A stretch of DNA of 6,556 bases from Desulfuromonadaceae bacterium. GTDB lineage: Bacteria; Desulfobacterota; Desulfuromonadia; Desulfuromonadales; Geopsychrobacteraceae. Location: positions 1-6,556 of the forward strand of contig DAOWKG010000141.1 in NCBI GenBank assembly GCA_030639985.1, given 5' to 3'. Positions 1-6,334 of this stretch are shown here, piece after piece. The number at the start of each line of letters is the position of its first letter. The first letter of the stretch is position 1. A model generated the notes under the pieces. It worked only from the letters and a program-made list of their open reading frames with translations, had not been told where the DNA came from and did not search any database. A program made the position numbers and the translations under genes.

Positions 1-183
1 AAAAGAATCTGTTAGTACCTTGCTGGCTGCAGAGCAAACGCCTTGAGACCTCGAACTCGCTAGTCTAATCGGATCTATCAGAGACACGGAAAACGAAGCT
101 CGCACGATGTAGGCAATTGGGGCCAGTCATGATAGGGGTGCCAGCTGGAACTTTATTGGACACCGGAGGGACAAAGCGTGGAC

Positions 184-225
184 AAAAACTAAAAACGGGT
201 TACAGCTAAGTAGCTGTAACCCGTT
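184..225 (-). terminator. Intrinsic terminator after tRNA-Arg(ACG)
   Basis: A 14-bp perfect stem (194-207 with 212-225) closes a 4-nt loop. It begins 8 nt past the encoded CCA end of tRNA-Arg. Read on the minus strand, the stem is followed by T runs at 195-191 and 188-184, separated by two bases. This is the classic Rho-independent form and probably ends transcription of the tRNA unit. The plus side of the stem also carries a short, poorer T-rich stretch (224-231), so some bidirectional function is possible. Confidence 0.88.
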
Positions 226-233
226 AATTTTAA

Positions 234-310
<77 letters not shown>

Positions 311-322
311 ATTAAGATGCGT

Positions 323-351
323 TTTATCGCTTACTTTAGGGAATTTGTCAA
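323..351 (-). promoter_or_regulatory. sigma70-type promoter of tRNA-Arg(ACG)
   Basis: On the minus strand a perfect TTGACA -35 box (346-351) is followed by exactly 17 nt and a GATAAA -10 box (323-328, 4 of 6 consensus bases). The -10 box ends 12 nt before the mature tRNA 5' end at 310, so the expected start leaves only a short 5' leader. It fits within the 57-nt spacer between tRNA-Ser(GCT) and tRNA-Arg. This suggests tRNA-Arg can be transcribed separately from the serine tRNAs. Confidence 0.72.
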
Positions 352-367
352 TCCCTTTTAGAATAAC

Positions 368-455
<88 letters not shown>

Positions 456-495
456 GCAATCAACTATTATTCAATTTTCAAGCTTCAAACCTGGC

Positions 496-621
496 TAGGA
501 TTTGCCCACTGCGTCACCAGCATCACGCTGGTTCCTGCGTCGGCTCCCCTACGTTCTCTGCCACCGACATCCTGTCGGCTCTTCTGACATTAAGTCAGCG
601 TTCACTACGCTTCAAATCTTG
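496..621. repeat. Branched palindromic element between two tRNA-Ser genes
   Basis: This element fills most of the 187-nt gap between the two serine tRNAs. A 9-pair closing stem with two G-T wobbles (496-504 with 613-621) encloses three hairpins. These are 516-521/527-532 (6 bp), 564-569/573-578 (6 bp, 3-nt loop) and 584-588/594-598 (5 bp). The overall form is cloverleaf-like. No T run follows a stem, so it does not look like an intrinsic terminator. It could be a dispersed palindromic repeat or part of a structured precursor RNA between the tRNAs. There is no second copy in this window. Confidence 0.5.
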
Positions 622-642
622 CGAGCATAGTTTTTTAATAAA

Positions 643-728
643 TGGCGGAGGAGGTAGGATTTGAACCCACGGAACTTGCGTTCAACGGTTTTCAAGACCG
701 CCGCCTTAAGCCACTCGGCCACTCCTCC
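643..728 (-). tRNA. tRNA-Ser, anticodon TGA
   Basis: This is an 86-nt class II tRNA on the minus strand. Acceptor stem 722-728 pairs with 647-653, followed by discriminator G and encoded CCA (643-646). The anticodon loop 690-696 carries TGA (692-694), reading UCN codons, mainly UCA and UCG. The variable arm is a GAAC/GTTC stem with a GCAA loop, and the T loop is TTCAAAT. It lies 85 nt downstream of the serS stop on the same strand, so the synthetase gene is followed directly by its substrate tRNA. A likely terminator (787-812) separates them, so separate transcription is possible. Confidence 0.97.
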
Positions 729-786
729 GTAACTTTGAACTGTAATTATTTTTCTTTCGAAAAACTGTGGGACTTTAACGAAAAAG

Positions 787-812
787 AAAACAAAAGGCAA
801 GCTAAACCTGCC
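787..812 (-). terminator. Probable intrinsic terminator of serS
   Basis: On the minus strand, starting 1 nt after the serS stop codon, a 6-bp stem with one G-T pair (807-812 with 796-801) closes a 5-nt loop. It is followed by T-rich sequence (TTTTGTTTTC, then more T's to 781). The stem is short but well placed. It probably ends the serS message before the tRNA genes, although readthrough into tRNA-Ser(TGA) cannot be excluded. Confidence 0.6.
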
Positions 813-813
813 C

Positions 814-2085
814 CTACTTCACTATTTTTGTCATCCCACCCATATATGGCTGCAACACTTCGGGAATCAACACCGAACCGTCTTCCTGCTGATAATTTTC
901 CAAAACTGCCAGCAAAGTGCGCCCAATCGCCAAGCCAGAGCCGTTAATGGTATGGACCAATTCGGGCTTCTTGGCACCTTCACGGCGGAAACGAATCGAT
1001 GCCCGACGGGCTTGAAAATCGCTAAAGGTGGAACAGGAAGAGATTTCCCGATAACATTCCTGCCCCGGCAACCAAACCTCAATATCAAAAGTACGGGATG
1101 CTGAAAAGCCAATATCACCGGTACACAGATCGACGACCCGGTAAGGGAGCTGTAGCAGCTGCAGCACTTTTTCGGCGTTACCCAGCAGCGATTCCAGTTC
1201 AGCATCAGAATCTTCTGGACGGACAAACTTGACCATCTCGACCTTATTGAATTGATGCTGACGAATCAAACCACGGGTATCCTTACCGTGTGAACCTGCT
1301 TCTTTACGGAAGCATGGTGTATAAGCCGCGTAACAGATCGGCAGATCCGTTTCGGCAAGAATTTCATCCCGATGCAGGTTGGTGACCGGCACTTCTGCCG
1401 TGGGAATTAAAAACAGGTCAACATCTTCGGTATGGAACAGATCACTTTCAAACTTAGGCAACTGTCCAGTTCCAGTCATGGAGGCGCGATTGACTAAAAA
1501 TGGTGGGAGCGTTTCGGTGTAGCCATGTTCAGTCGTGTGCAGATCGAGCATAAAGTTGATCAACGCCCGCTCCAACCGCGCACCGGCACCAAAATAAACA
1601 CAAAAACGGGCACCTGAGAGCTTACTGGCGCGCTCAAAATCGAGGATTCCCAAACCTTCACCGACATCCCAGTGTGCCTTAGGAGTGAAATTCAAGGCTG
1701 GTTTATCACCCCAGGTACGCACTTCAACGTTATCATCTTCGGAAGCACCAACTGGGCTTTGTGGATGGGGAATATTCGGTACTCCCATCAGCAGTTCACT
1801 GAGGTTATCTGCGACTTCACGTAAGCGATCATCAAGAATTTTTATCTGCGCGGAAACTTCTTTCATTCGGGAGATTTCGCCCTGCACCTGACTTTTATCT
1901 TTGGTTTGCCCAATCAGAGCAGACACCTTATTTTTTTCGGCTTTTAGCGCCTCTACTTCATTGAGTAGTTCGCGCCGCTGCTGATCCAACATTTGAAAGC
2001 CAGAAAGATCGACCTTGCCGGATCGAGTCGCAAGGGCTTTTTCGGCTGCCGCAAAGTTGTCACGTAAGTATTTAATATCGAGCAT
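814..2085 (-). CDS. serS: Seryl-tRNA synthetase (SerRS), complete
   Basis: SerRS charges tRNA-Ser (and tRNA-Sec where present) with serine in the cytoplasm, using ATP; it is a class II synthetase acting as a dimer. The 423-aa length is normal for bacterial SerRS. Residues about 30-100 are Lys/Glu/Leu-rich, as expected for the N-terminal antiparallel coiled-coil arm that grips the long variable arm of tRNA-Ser. The catalytic domain shows the serine-binding TAEVP motif (229-233), motif 2 starting FRKEAGSHG (259-267) with RGLIRQHQF (271-279), the REISSCS strand (346-352), and motif 3 beginning GSGLAIGRT (382-390). The ATG is preceded by a strong Shine-Dalgarno TAAGGAGT (2091-2098). A promoter lies at 2125-2153 and a likely terminator at 787-812. 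Two serine tRNA genes follow on the same strand. The leader is too short for a T-box. Identification is secure. Confidence 0.98.
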   Translation of the reverse strand: MLDIKYLRDNFAAAEKALATRSGKVDLSGFQMLDQQRRELLNEVEALKAEKNKVSALIGQTKDKSQVQGEISRMKEVSAQIKILDDRLREVADNLSELLMGVPNIPHPQSPVGASEDDNVEVRTWGDKPALNFTPKAHWDVGEGLGILDFERASKLSGARFCVYFGAGARLERALINFMLDLHTTEHGYTETLPPFLVNRASMTGTGQLPKFESDLFHTEDVDLFLIPTAEVPVTNLHRDEILAETDLPICYAAYTPCFRKEAGSHGKDTRGLIRQHQFNKVEMVKFVRPEDSDAELESLLGNAEKVLQLLQLPYRVVDLCTGDIGFSASRTFDIEVWLPGQECYREISSCSTFSDFQARRASIRFRREGAKKPELVHTINGSGLAIGRTLLAVLENYQQEDGSVLIPEVLQPYMGGMTKIVK

Positions 2086-2124
2086 GATTTACTCCTTAAA
2101 CTACCAAAATTCAATCGGAGAAGG

Positions 2125-2153
2125 TTGATAACACTTCTTTTCCGAAGGGTCAA
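2125..2153 (-). promoter_or_regulatory. sigma70-type promoter of serS
   Basis: On the minus strand a TTGACC -35 box (2148-2153, 5 of 6 consensus) is separated by 17 nt from a TATCAA -10 box (2125-2130, 4 of 6). The predicted start near 2118 gives a leader of roughly 30 nt ending in the serS Shine-Dalgarno. The -35 box begins 6 nt from the edge of the palindrome at 2160-2284, so that element lies immediately upstream of the promoter and could affect it. The placement supports serS being its own transcription unit rather than the tail of the hldD operon. Confidence 0.65.
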
Positions 2154-2159
2154 GAATTG

Positions 2160-2284
2160 ATGGCGTTGCAAAAAGTCCGCCCCACGGTGTTGCAGCAGTT
2201 TTTCGAGACCTCGACATACTACACGTATGCCTTCTCCCTCGAAAAGCCACTACGCCTTGTGGTGCGAAATTTTTGCTTAGCCAT
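2160..2284. repeat. Large imperfect palindrome upstream of serS
   Basis: This is a 125-nt inverted repeat centred near 2222. The ends pair at 2160-2164 with 2280-2284, then 2168-2174 with 2270-2276. Scattered pairs continue around 2178-2187 with 2257-2266. A clean 8-bp stem follows (2200-2207 with 2238-2245), and the tip is a 5-bp hairpin (2215-2219 with 2225-2229). Both strands can be translated for about 60 codons, but those frames simply follow the palindrome and do not look like proteins. From memory, similar long palindromes are dispersed in Desulfuromonadales-type genomes; this needs a search. No transposase is present. Confidence 0.6.
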
Positions 2285-2296
2285 TTCATTAGTAGT

Positions 2297-2315
2297 GGCG
2301 GATTCTATATCCGCC
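2297..2315. repeat. Short perfect hairpin repeat
   Basis: A 7-bp perfect GC-rich stem (2297-2303 with 2309-2315) closes a 5-nt loop. It sits between the two large palindromes in the HD gene-serS spacer. There is no T run on either side, so it is not a Rho-independent terminator. It has the form of a REP-like unit, but only one copy is present here. Confidence 0.45.
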
Positions 2316-2342
2316 CCTAACCAGAACACCATAAGCCCCAAA

Positions 2343-2463
2343 GGGTGAGAGATGTATGGTAGGTGCAAGGCGCAGCACAGGTTTTAGCCACAGGCGTAGC
2401 GCCAGCTACGTCGAGGACGAAAATCTGGGCGGTAACGCCGCAGATGCCGTGCAACTCTCACCC
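2343..2463. repeat. Large imperfect palindrome after the HD-domain gene
   Basis: This is a 121-nt inverted repeat. The termini pair perfectly over 9 bp (2343-2351 with 2455-2463). An inner 8-bp stem with one wobble pairs 2378-2385 with 2420-2427. The tip is an 8-bp hairpin with one wobble (2393-2400 with 2405-2412) and a 4-nt loop. The element starts 4 nt beyond the HD-gene stop codon. The hexamer TCACCC at its edge (2458-2463) recurs at 2468-2473, overlapping that stop. No T run follows, so it is not a standard terminator. It could still stabilise the 3' end of the operon mRNA or block readthrough toward serS. Confidence 0.6.
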
Positions 2464-2467
2464 GACA

Positions 2468-3043
2468 TCACCCTTTTCCACCATTGACCCACCAATTATG
2501 ATCATCATCAAACCACCACTTCGTCGAATCGGTCTTCCAGATTGTCTCCGCCAACTGTTTGGCAATTTCGGTTTTTAAGCGCAACTTGGAAAACGGATAC
2601 CACTCATCGGCATTACGGTTGCCAAGGTCTTTGTGCTCTTTCAGCGACAGCACCATCTCCAACTGATCGGCATCATGGGCAAGGAGTGCTTCATGAGTTT
2701 CACGGGCATTAAACTCAGACAAAGTATCCCGATAATCGTCACCAAACGGCAATTGTCTCGCCAAATCGTTGACCGCCTTATTTTCATCGGCTTTGACATA
2801 TTTTTTGTTAACGTAATTAAGATCACCGGTTCGTGCTTCGGGGATATCGTGAAATAAACATAATTGCAACACCCTACCGACATCTGCGCTACCATCCATC
2901 TGCGCCAGAGTATAACCGATCATGGCGGTACGAAAACTATGTTCCGCCACCGATTCAGCCCCGGAACCAAGAAACTGAAACCCTGTGCGCGGCGTCCGCT
3001 TGAGCATACCGACTTCAAACAAAAAGTTAGCCAGATTTTTCAT
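2468..3043 (-). CDS. HD-domain metal-dependent phosphohydrolase, YfbR/HDDC2-like
   Basis: The 191-aa protein has the HD-superfamily metal site. First histidine is in VAEHSF (His35), the HD pair is in LFHDIPE (His65-Asp66, with Glu69), and a later acidic site is AHDADQLE (Asp124 and Asp126). The fold and length match the YfbR/HDDC2 group, soluble hydrolases; E. coli YfbR is a 5'-deoxynucleotidase acting on dNMPs. Substrate here cannot be read from sequence, so nucleotide hydrolysis is inference. The C-terminus is unusual, with two WW pairs in about 12 residues plus an acidic stretch (176-185). ATG is preceded by AGGAG at 8 nt spacing (3051-3056 region). It starts 27 nt after hldD on the same strand, probably as the last gene of that operon. 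A large palindrome follows the stop directly. Confidence 0.88.
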   Translation of the reverse strand: MKNLANFLFEVGMLKRTPRTGFQFLGSGAESVAEHSFRTAMIGYTLAQMDGSADVGRVLQLCLFHDIPEARTGDLNYVNKKYVKADENKAVNDLARQLPFGDDYRDTLSEFNARETHEALLAHDADQLEMVLSLKEHKDLGNRNADEWYPFSKLRLKTEIAKQLAETIWKTDSTKWWFDDDHNWWVNGGKG

Positions 3044-3070
3044 GTATTTAACTCCTAACGACGGTAATCG

Positions 3071-4075
3071 CTACAATTCTTCATCATAAATGCGTTTAAT
3101 CTCTGGCAGATAAGCTTTGATCCCATCTTCCAACTCAAAACGTGGTTCGTACCCCAGTCCGGCTCGGGTCGACTCAATATCTGCCTCGGTATGAAACTGA
3201 TAACGTCCGACCAACAAATTAGGGATATATTCACATTTAAATGTTGTCCCCAGCTCTTTTTGAAGAATATCGACAATAGCCTGGAATGATCGGGCTTTCC
3301 CCGTCCCGACATTGTAGACACCGCTCTCCTTTGGCACCATCGCCTTAATGTTTGCCTGGAAGATATCTTCGATGTAGATGAAATCACGGAGAATTTTATC
3401 TGAACCCTCAAAAAGTTTCGGGTTCTTGCCACTGAGCAGCTGATGACCAAACTGCACTACCATCGAGGAGGTTTTATTTTTAAAAAACTCATGTGGGCCA
3501 TAAACATTAAAATAGCGCAAGCCAACGATGCTGATCTTTTCACGCACCATGTATTCACGCGCCAAATTATCCATCAGCAGCTTGGAAAAACCATATACAT
3601 TCTGTGGTGCTTCACAGCCAACGGTTTGCGGCGAAGGGGCATCGCCATAGGTTGCACCAGAGGAGGCATAGATCATATTGGCACCATGGATCACGGCAAG
3701 ATCAAGTAGATCTTTGAAGGCATTGACATTGGTTTTGATCATCAAATCCTGTTCCAATACCGTCGTATCTGAAATAGCTGCCTCATGAAAGATATAGTCA
3801 AATTTATAATTTACTTCGAGATACTCAAGCAGCGCATAGTCATTGATATCACCACTGATCACCTCGCCGGTAAAGCCGAGCAAGTTTTTAAAATGACCAA
3901 AACTTTTCAAGTTGCCATTAGACAGTGTTTCGCCACTACGAAAACTATCCAGCACAACCACCTTAGCTCCAGAATGGTTCTCCTGAAAATAAAAGGCAAG
4001 ATTCGAGCCGATAAACCCTGCTCCGCCAGTAATAAGAATTGTCTTATTTTCAAATGTATCGGCAATATATTTCAT
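3071..4075 (-). CDS. hldD: ADP-L-glycero-D-manno-heptose 6-epimerase
   Basis: HldD converts ADP-D-glycero-D-manno-heptose to the L-glycero epimer, the last step in making the activated heptose for the LPS inner core; it is a cytoplasmic NADP-dependent short-chain dehydrogenase/epimerase. Visible features are the Rossmann motif GGAGFIGS (17-24), Asp43 ending beta-2, YASSGATYGD (136-145), the catalytic YxxxK (Tyr161, Lys165), RYFNVYGPHE (187-196) with Lys199 where E. coli HldD has its second catalytic lysine, and PKLFEGS...RDFIYIEDI (219-238). At 334 aa it is a little longer than E. coli HldD (310), with about 12 extra N-terminal residues. From memory it resembles the Helicobacter-type protein more than the enteric one. 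ATG has an AGAGGT Shine-Dalgarno 9 nt upstream (4084-4089). A UDP-sugar epimerase is the alternative, but the HldD-specific motifs make this unlikely. Confidence 0.92.
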   Translation of the reverse strand: MKYIADTFENKTILITGGAGFIGSNLAFYFQENHSGAKVVVLDSFRSGETLSNGNLKSFGHFKNLLGFTGEVISGDINDYALLEYLEVNYKFDYIFHEAAISDTTVLEQDLMIKTNVNAFKDLLDLAVIHGANMIYASSGATYGDAPSPQTVGCEAPQNVYGFSKLLMDNLAREYMVREKISIVGLRYFNVYGPHEFFKNKTSSMVVQFGHQLLSGKNPKLFEGSDKILRDFIYIEDIFQANIKAMVPKESGVYNVGTGKARSFQAIVDILQKELGTTFKCEYIPNLLVGRYQFHTEADIESTRAGLGYEPRFELEDGIKAYLPEIKRIYDEEL

Positions 4076-4121
4076 AATTAATAACCTCTTCCGTGTTCTT
4101 TTGTAATGGTTGAAAATATTT

Positions 4122-4991
4122 TCAGCCGTGCCAAATCAGAAATACCCCGACCAGAATCAATCCCGTTGAGGTTAAGCGGATACGACCAAACGATTCACCC
4201 AGAAATATTAACCCAATCAATACCCCGATCAACAGACTAATTTGTCGTACCGGGATCGCATAACTGACCGGCGCTAACTGGAGTCCAAAGCGAAACGACA
4301 TGAATGATGCAAGGATAACTGGTCCCGACCAGAGAATCAATTTTGGATTTTGCTGCCACTCCGCCAAAATCCGACCCCGATAACAGGGGCGCAACAAGTT
4401 GAGCGACATAAACACGAGCATAAAAAAGACCAGCACATAGGTAAACGGATAGGCAGAATAACTGTCGATACCGATCTTGTCGATTATTGCTCCGATTGAG
4501 TAAACAAAACCGGCGATTAATGCTGCTTGTACCGAGCGATCACCGATCAATGTAAATGGCCGCAAAAGTTCAGCAGGGGTAATTTGACGCAACTGAATGC
4601 AGTAGGCACCCAGGGCGATCAATACAATTCCTACTATCCCGACAGGAGTTAAACTTTCGCCCAAAAAAATAACGCCCCAGATGGGGACATAAAACATCGC
4701 GGTTTGTGCCAGAGGATAGGTAACAGACAGGTCCCCATCCCGATAGGCAAAACCGCCAAACCAATGGTAAAGGACAAAACAAATTGCCGACAATGCGGCA
4801 AGAATCACTAAACGTAAATTTAAGTTGGGAAACGCCCCGAAGCCGACAGTGTATATTGTCATCATGCTCCAGGAAGAGACAAACATCCACCAGATAAAGA
4901 TCGTTTTATCGTTACTCTGTTTCACCAGCAGGTTCCACAGCGCATGCATAAATGCTGAAAAGATAATCAATAATAGTGTAAAGGTTTCCAT
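4122..4991 (-). CDS. EamA/DMT-family inner-membrane transporter, substrate unknown
   Basis: The 289-aa protein has about ten hydrophobic helices (roughly 4-23, 31-50, 61-80, 90-110, 114-133, 154-172, 182-200, 217-237, 243-264, 272-288), the layout of two tandem EamA domains. The internal duplication shows in the motif FLGES, which ends the fourth helix (109-113) and the ninth (263-267). The HALWN motif near the N-terminus (16-20) is typical of the family. Members export or flip small metabolites, amino acids or lipid-linked sugars; nothing here fixes a substrate. The ATG lies 3 nt after the rnd stop, so translation is probably coupled, and no strong Shine-Dalgarno is visible. hldD starts 46 nt downstream. 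The position before an LPS gene makes an envelope role possible but unproven. The stop codon falls inside a 14-bp perfect palindrome (4111-4124). Confidence 0.88.
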   Translation of the reverse strand: METFTLLLIIFSAFMHALWNLLVKQSNDKTIFIWWMFVSSWSMMTIYTVGFGAFPNLNLRLVILAALSAICFVLYHWFGGFAYRDGDLSVTYPLAQTAMFYVPIWGVIFLGESLTPVGIVGIVLIALGAYCIQLRQITPAELLRPFTLIGDRSVQAALIAGFVYSIGAIIDKIGIDSYSAYPFTYVLVFFMLVFMSLNLLRPCYRGRILAEWQQNPKLILWSGPVILASFMSFRFGLQLAPVSYAIPVRQISLLIGVLIGLIFLGESFGRIRLTSTGLILVGVFLIWHG

Positions 4992-4994
4992 GGC

Positions 4995-6116
4995 TCAATT
5001 CAAAGTTTGCAGAATTCCATCACCCAACACCTGACGTTGCCAATTTTTCAAAATTTCGATTTCAGCCAGATCAGCAGCGGTTGCCGGATGTCGCCGCGCT
5101 AACTCTTCCAACATAGTATTATTAATCAGCACACCCGGATCCAGCGCCAACCCTGCAGCTGCCGATTTGCGCCACTCCTTCAACCGGATTAGCCGTTTTT
5201 CTATCTGGGGATCTTTTGCCCGCCGCTCGCCCCGGGGATAAATCGGCAGCACCTCATCAGACAGATTAAGGGCAGCAGTAATAGCCGGCAGAATTTTTCT
5301 ACCAAAACGATCAATCAAACGGGATGAAACTCCTGCTACATTGGCAAGCTGTGACGAAGTTTCTGGCATTGCTCGCGCCAACTCCAGCAACTCCTTATTG
5401 CCAAAAACTTTATACAGCGGTCGATCGCGGCGTTGCGCTTCAGCATCACGCCAGTGCAACAGGTTCTCCAATACCGCCAATTGCCGCCGACTAAGGGTTC
5501 CAGCCCCCTTAAAACGGAGAAACATAGCCCCTTGACGGGTGGCAAAACGTACCTTTTCGAGCAGGGCACATTCTTCCTGCACCCATTCAAGCCGCCCTAT
5601 TTCGACCAACTTCGCCTCTAAAATTTCTACCAGTTCATGGAGATAGCTGGTGTCGGCAGCAGCGTAGCGAATCATCGGCTCAGAAAGTGGGCGCTTAGAC
5701 CAATCGGCACGCTGATACTGCTTATCAAGCTCAACCGAAAAGTATTTTCTCAATACATCGGCCAGTCCAAATTTGGCTTCACCCAGAAATTGACTGGTAA
5801 TCATGGTGTCAAACAAGCCATCTATCTCGATATCAAAATCGCGAGCCAGACAGCGGATATCATAATCGGCCGCATGAAAAATCTTACGAATCTGTCGATT
5901 TGCCATTAGCGGTCGCAAAGAGGACAAATCCGCCCCGGCCAGCGGGTCGATCAAAACAGTTCTGTCTGGGGTAGTAAACTGCAACAAGCATACTTTTTCC
6001 TGATAATTGTGCATCGAATCTGCTTCCAGATCGACCGCAATTACGGGATAACGATTCAATTCGTCGGCAAATTCGGCGACCTGTTCGGTGGTGATCAATA
6101 TTGGGGGTAGAGACAT
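4995..6116 (-). CDS. rnd: Ribonuclease D (DEDDy 3'-5' exoribonuclease)
   Basis: RNase D trims 3' ends of tRNA precursors and other stable RNAs with divalent metal ions. From the chosen start the protein is 373 aa, close to E. coli RNase D (375). The exonuclease domain shows motif I with Asp29 and Glu31 (AVDLEAD), motif II HAADYDI with Asp86, and motif III YAAADTSYL with Tyr151 and Asp155, matching the E. coli numbering; all DEDDy residues are present. An HRDC helical domain follows at about 210-290, and the rest fits a second HRDC-like region. The frame stays open to an ATG at 6174-6176, but those 20 extra residues are partly encoded by the inverted repeat at 6151-6318 and do not resemble the family. 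The internal ATG giving MSLPP is preferred, although its Shine-Dalgarno is weak. The EamA gene starts 3 nt after the stop. Confidence 0.93.
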   Translation of the reverse strand: MSLPPILITTEQVAEFADELNRYPVIAVDLEADSMHNYQEKVCLLQFTTPDRTVLIDPLAGADLSSLRPLMANRQIRKIFHAADYDIRCLARDFDIEIDGLFDTMITSQFLGEAKFGLADVLRKYFSVELDKQYQRADWSKRPLSEPMIRYAAADTSYLHELVEILEAKLVEIGRLEWVQEECALLEKVRFATRQGAMFLRFKGAGTLSRRQLAVLENLLHWRDAEAQRRDRPLYKVFGNKELLELARAMPETSSQLANVAGVSSRLIDRFGRKILPAITAALNLSDEVLPIYPRGERRAKDPQIEKRLIRLKEWRKSAAAGLALDPGVLINNTMLEELARRHPATAADLAEIEILKNWQRQVLGDGILQTLN

Positions 6117-6150
6117 TATTAATTCTACTTTCGATAAGAAACTTACATTA

Positions 6151-6318
6151 GCCACCAAGGGCACCAAGAAAACCATTCTAACGGAGAGGCGCAGAGCTGG
6201 AGAGTACGCAGAAAAAAGTGCTTTAAGGGTTTAAAACCAAAAATAGATTTTGATTATCCTCTGCATCTCTCCGTTAAAAGTTTTTTGACTTTCTTGGTGT
6301 CCTTGGTGCCTTAGTGGC
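6151..6318. repeat. Inverted-repeat element between hisC and rnd
   Basis: The two ends of this 168-nt stretch are inverted copies with indels. An outer arm (6151-6170, motif ACCAAGGGCACCAAGAA) matches the complement of 6291-6318, where the CACCAAG-type unit occurs once more. An inner arm (about 6179-6195, TAACGGAGAGGCGCAGAG) matches the complement of 6259-6276 closely. The central 60 nt or so are AT-rich. It fills most of the 218-nt hisC-rnd spacer and has no coding potential I trust. From memory, CACCAAG-rich and GGAGAG/GCAGAG-rich arms of this type recur in spacers of many proteobacterial genomes. It may act as a weak terminator after hisC. Confidence 0.6.
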
Positions 6319-6334
6319 AAAATTAAATGAGCGA

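Noticed and set aside
496..621. CRISPR array or tandem repeat
   Set aside because: The hairpins differ in sequence and spacing; there are no repeated units with spacers.
642..947. Plus-strand open frame of 101 codons
   Set aside because: It is antisense to tRNA-Ser(TGA) and to the 3' end of serS. The EEVGFEPTELAF start is typical of translated tRNA complement, not a gene.
2086..2150. T-box or other riboswitch controlling serS
   Set aside because: With the promoter at 2125-2153 the leader is only about 30 nt. It is too short for a T-box, and no specifier or antiterminator elements are visible.
2297..2315. Intrinsic terminator for the HD-domain gene
   Set aside because: The stem is good, but no T run follows on either strand.
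2157..2578. Plus-strand open frames of 63 and 71 codons, and a minus-strand frame of 62 codons
   Set aside because: They track the large palindromes, and one overlaps the HD gene antisense. There is no ribosome-binding site and no recognisable protein character.
3443..4081. Plus-strand open frames antisense to hldD
   Set aside because: They are shadows of a well-supported gene on the other strand, with no start signal or family resemblance.
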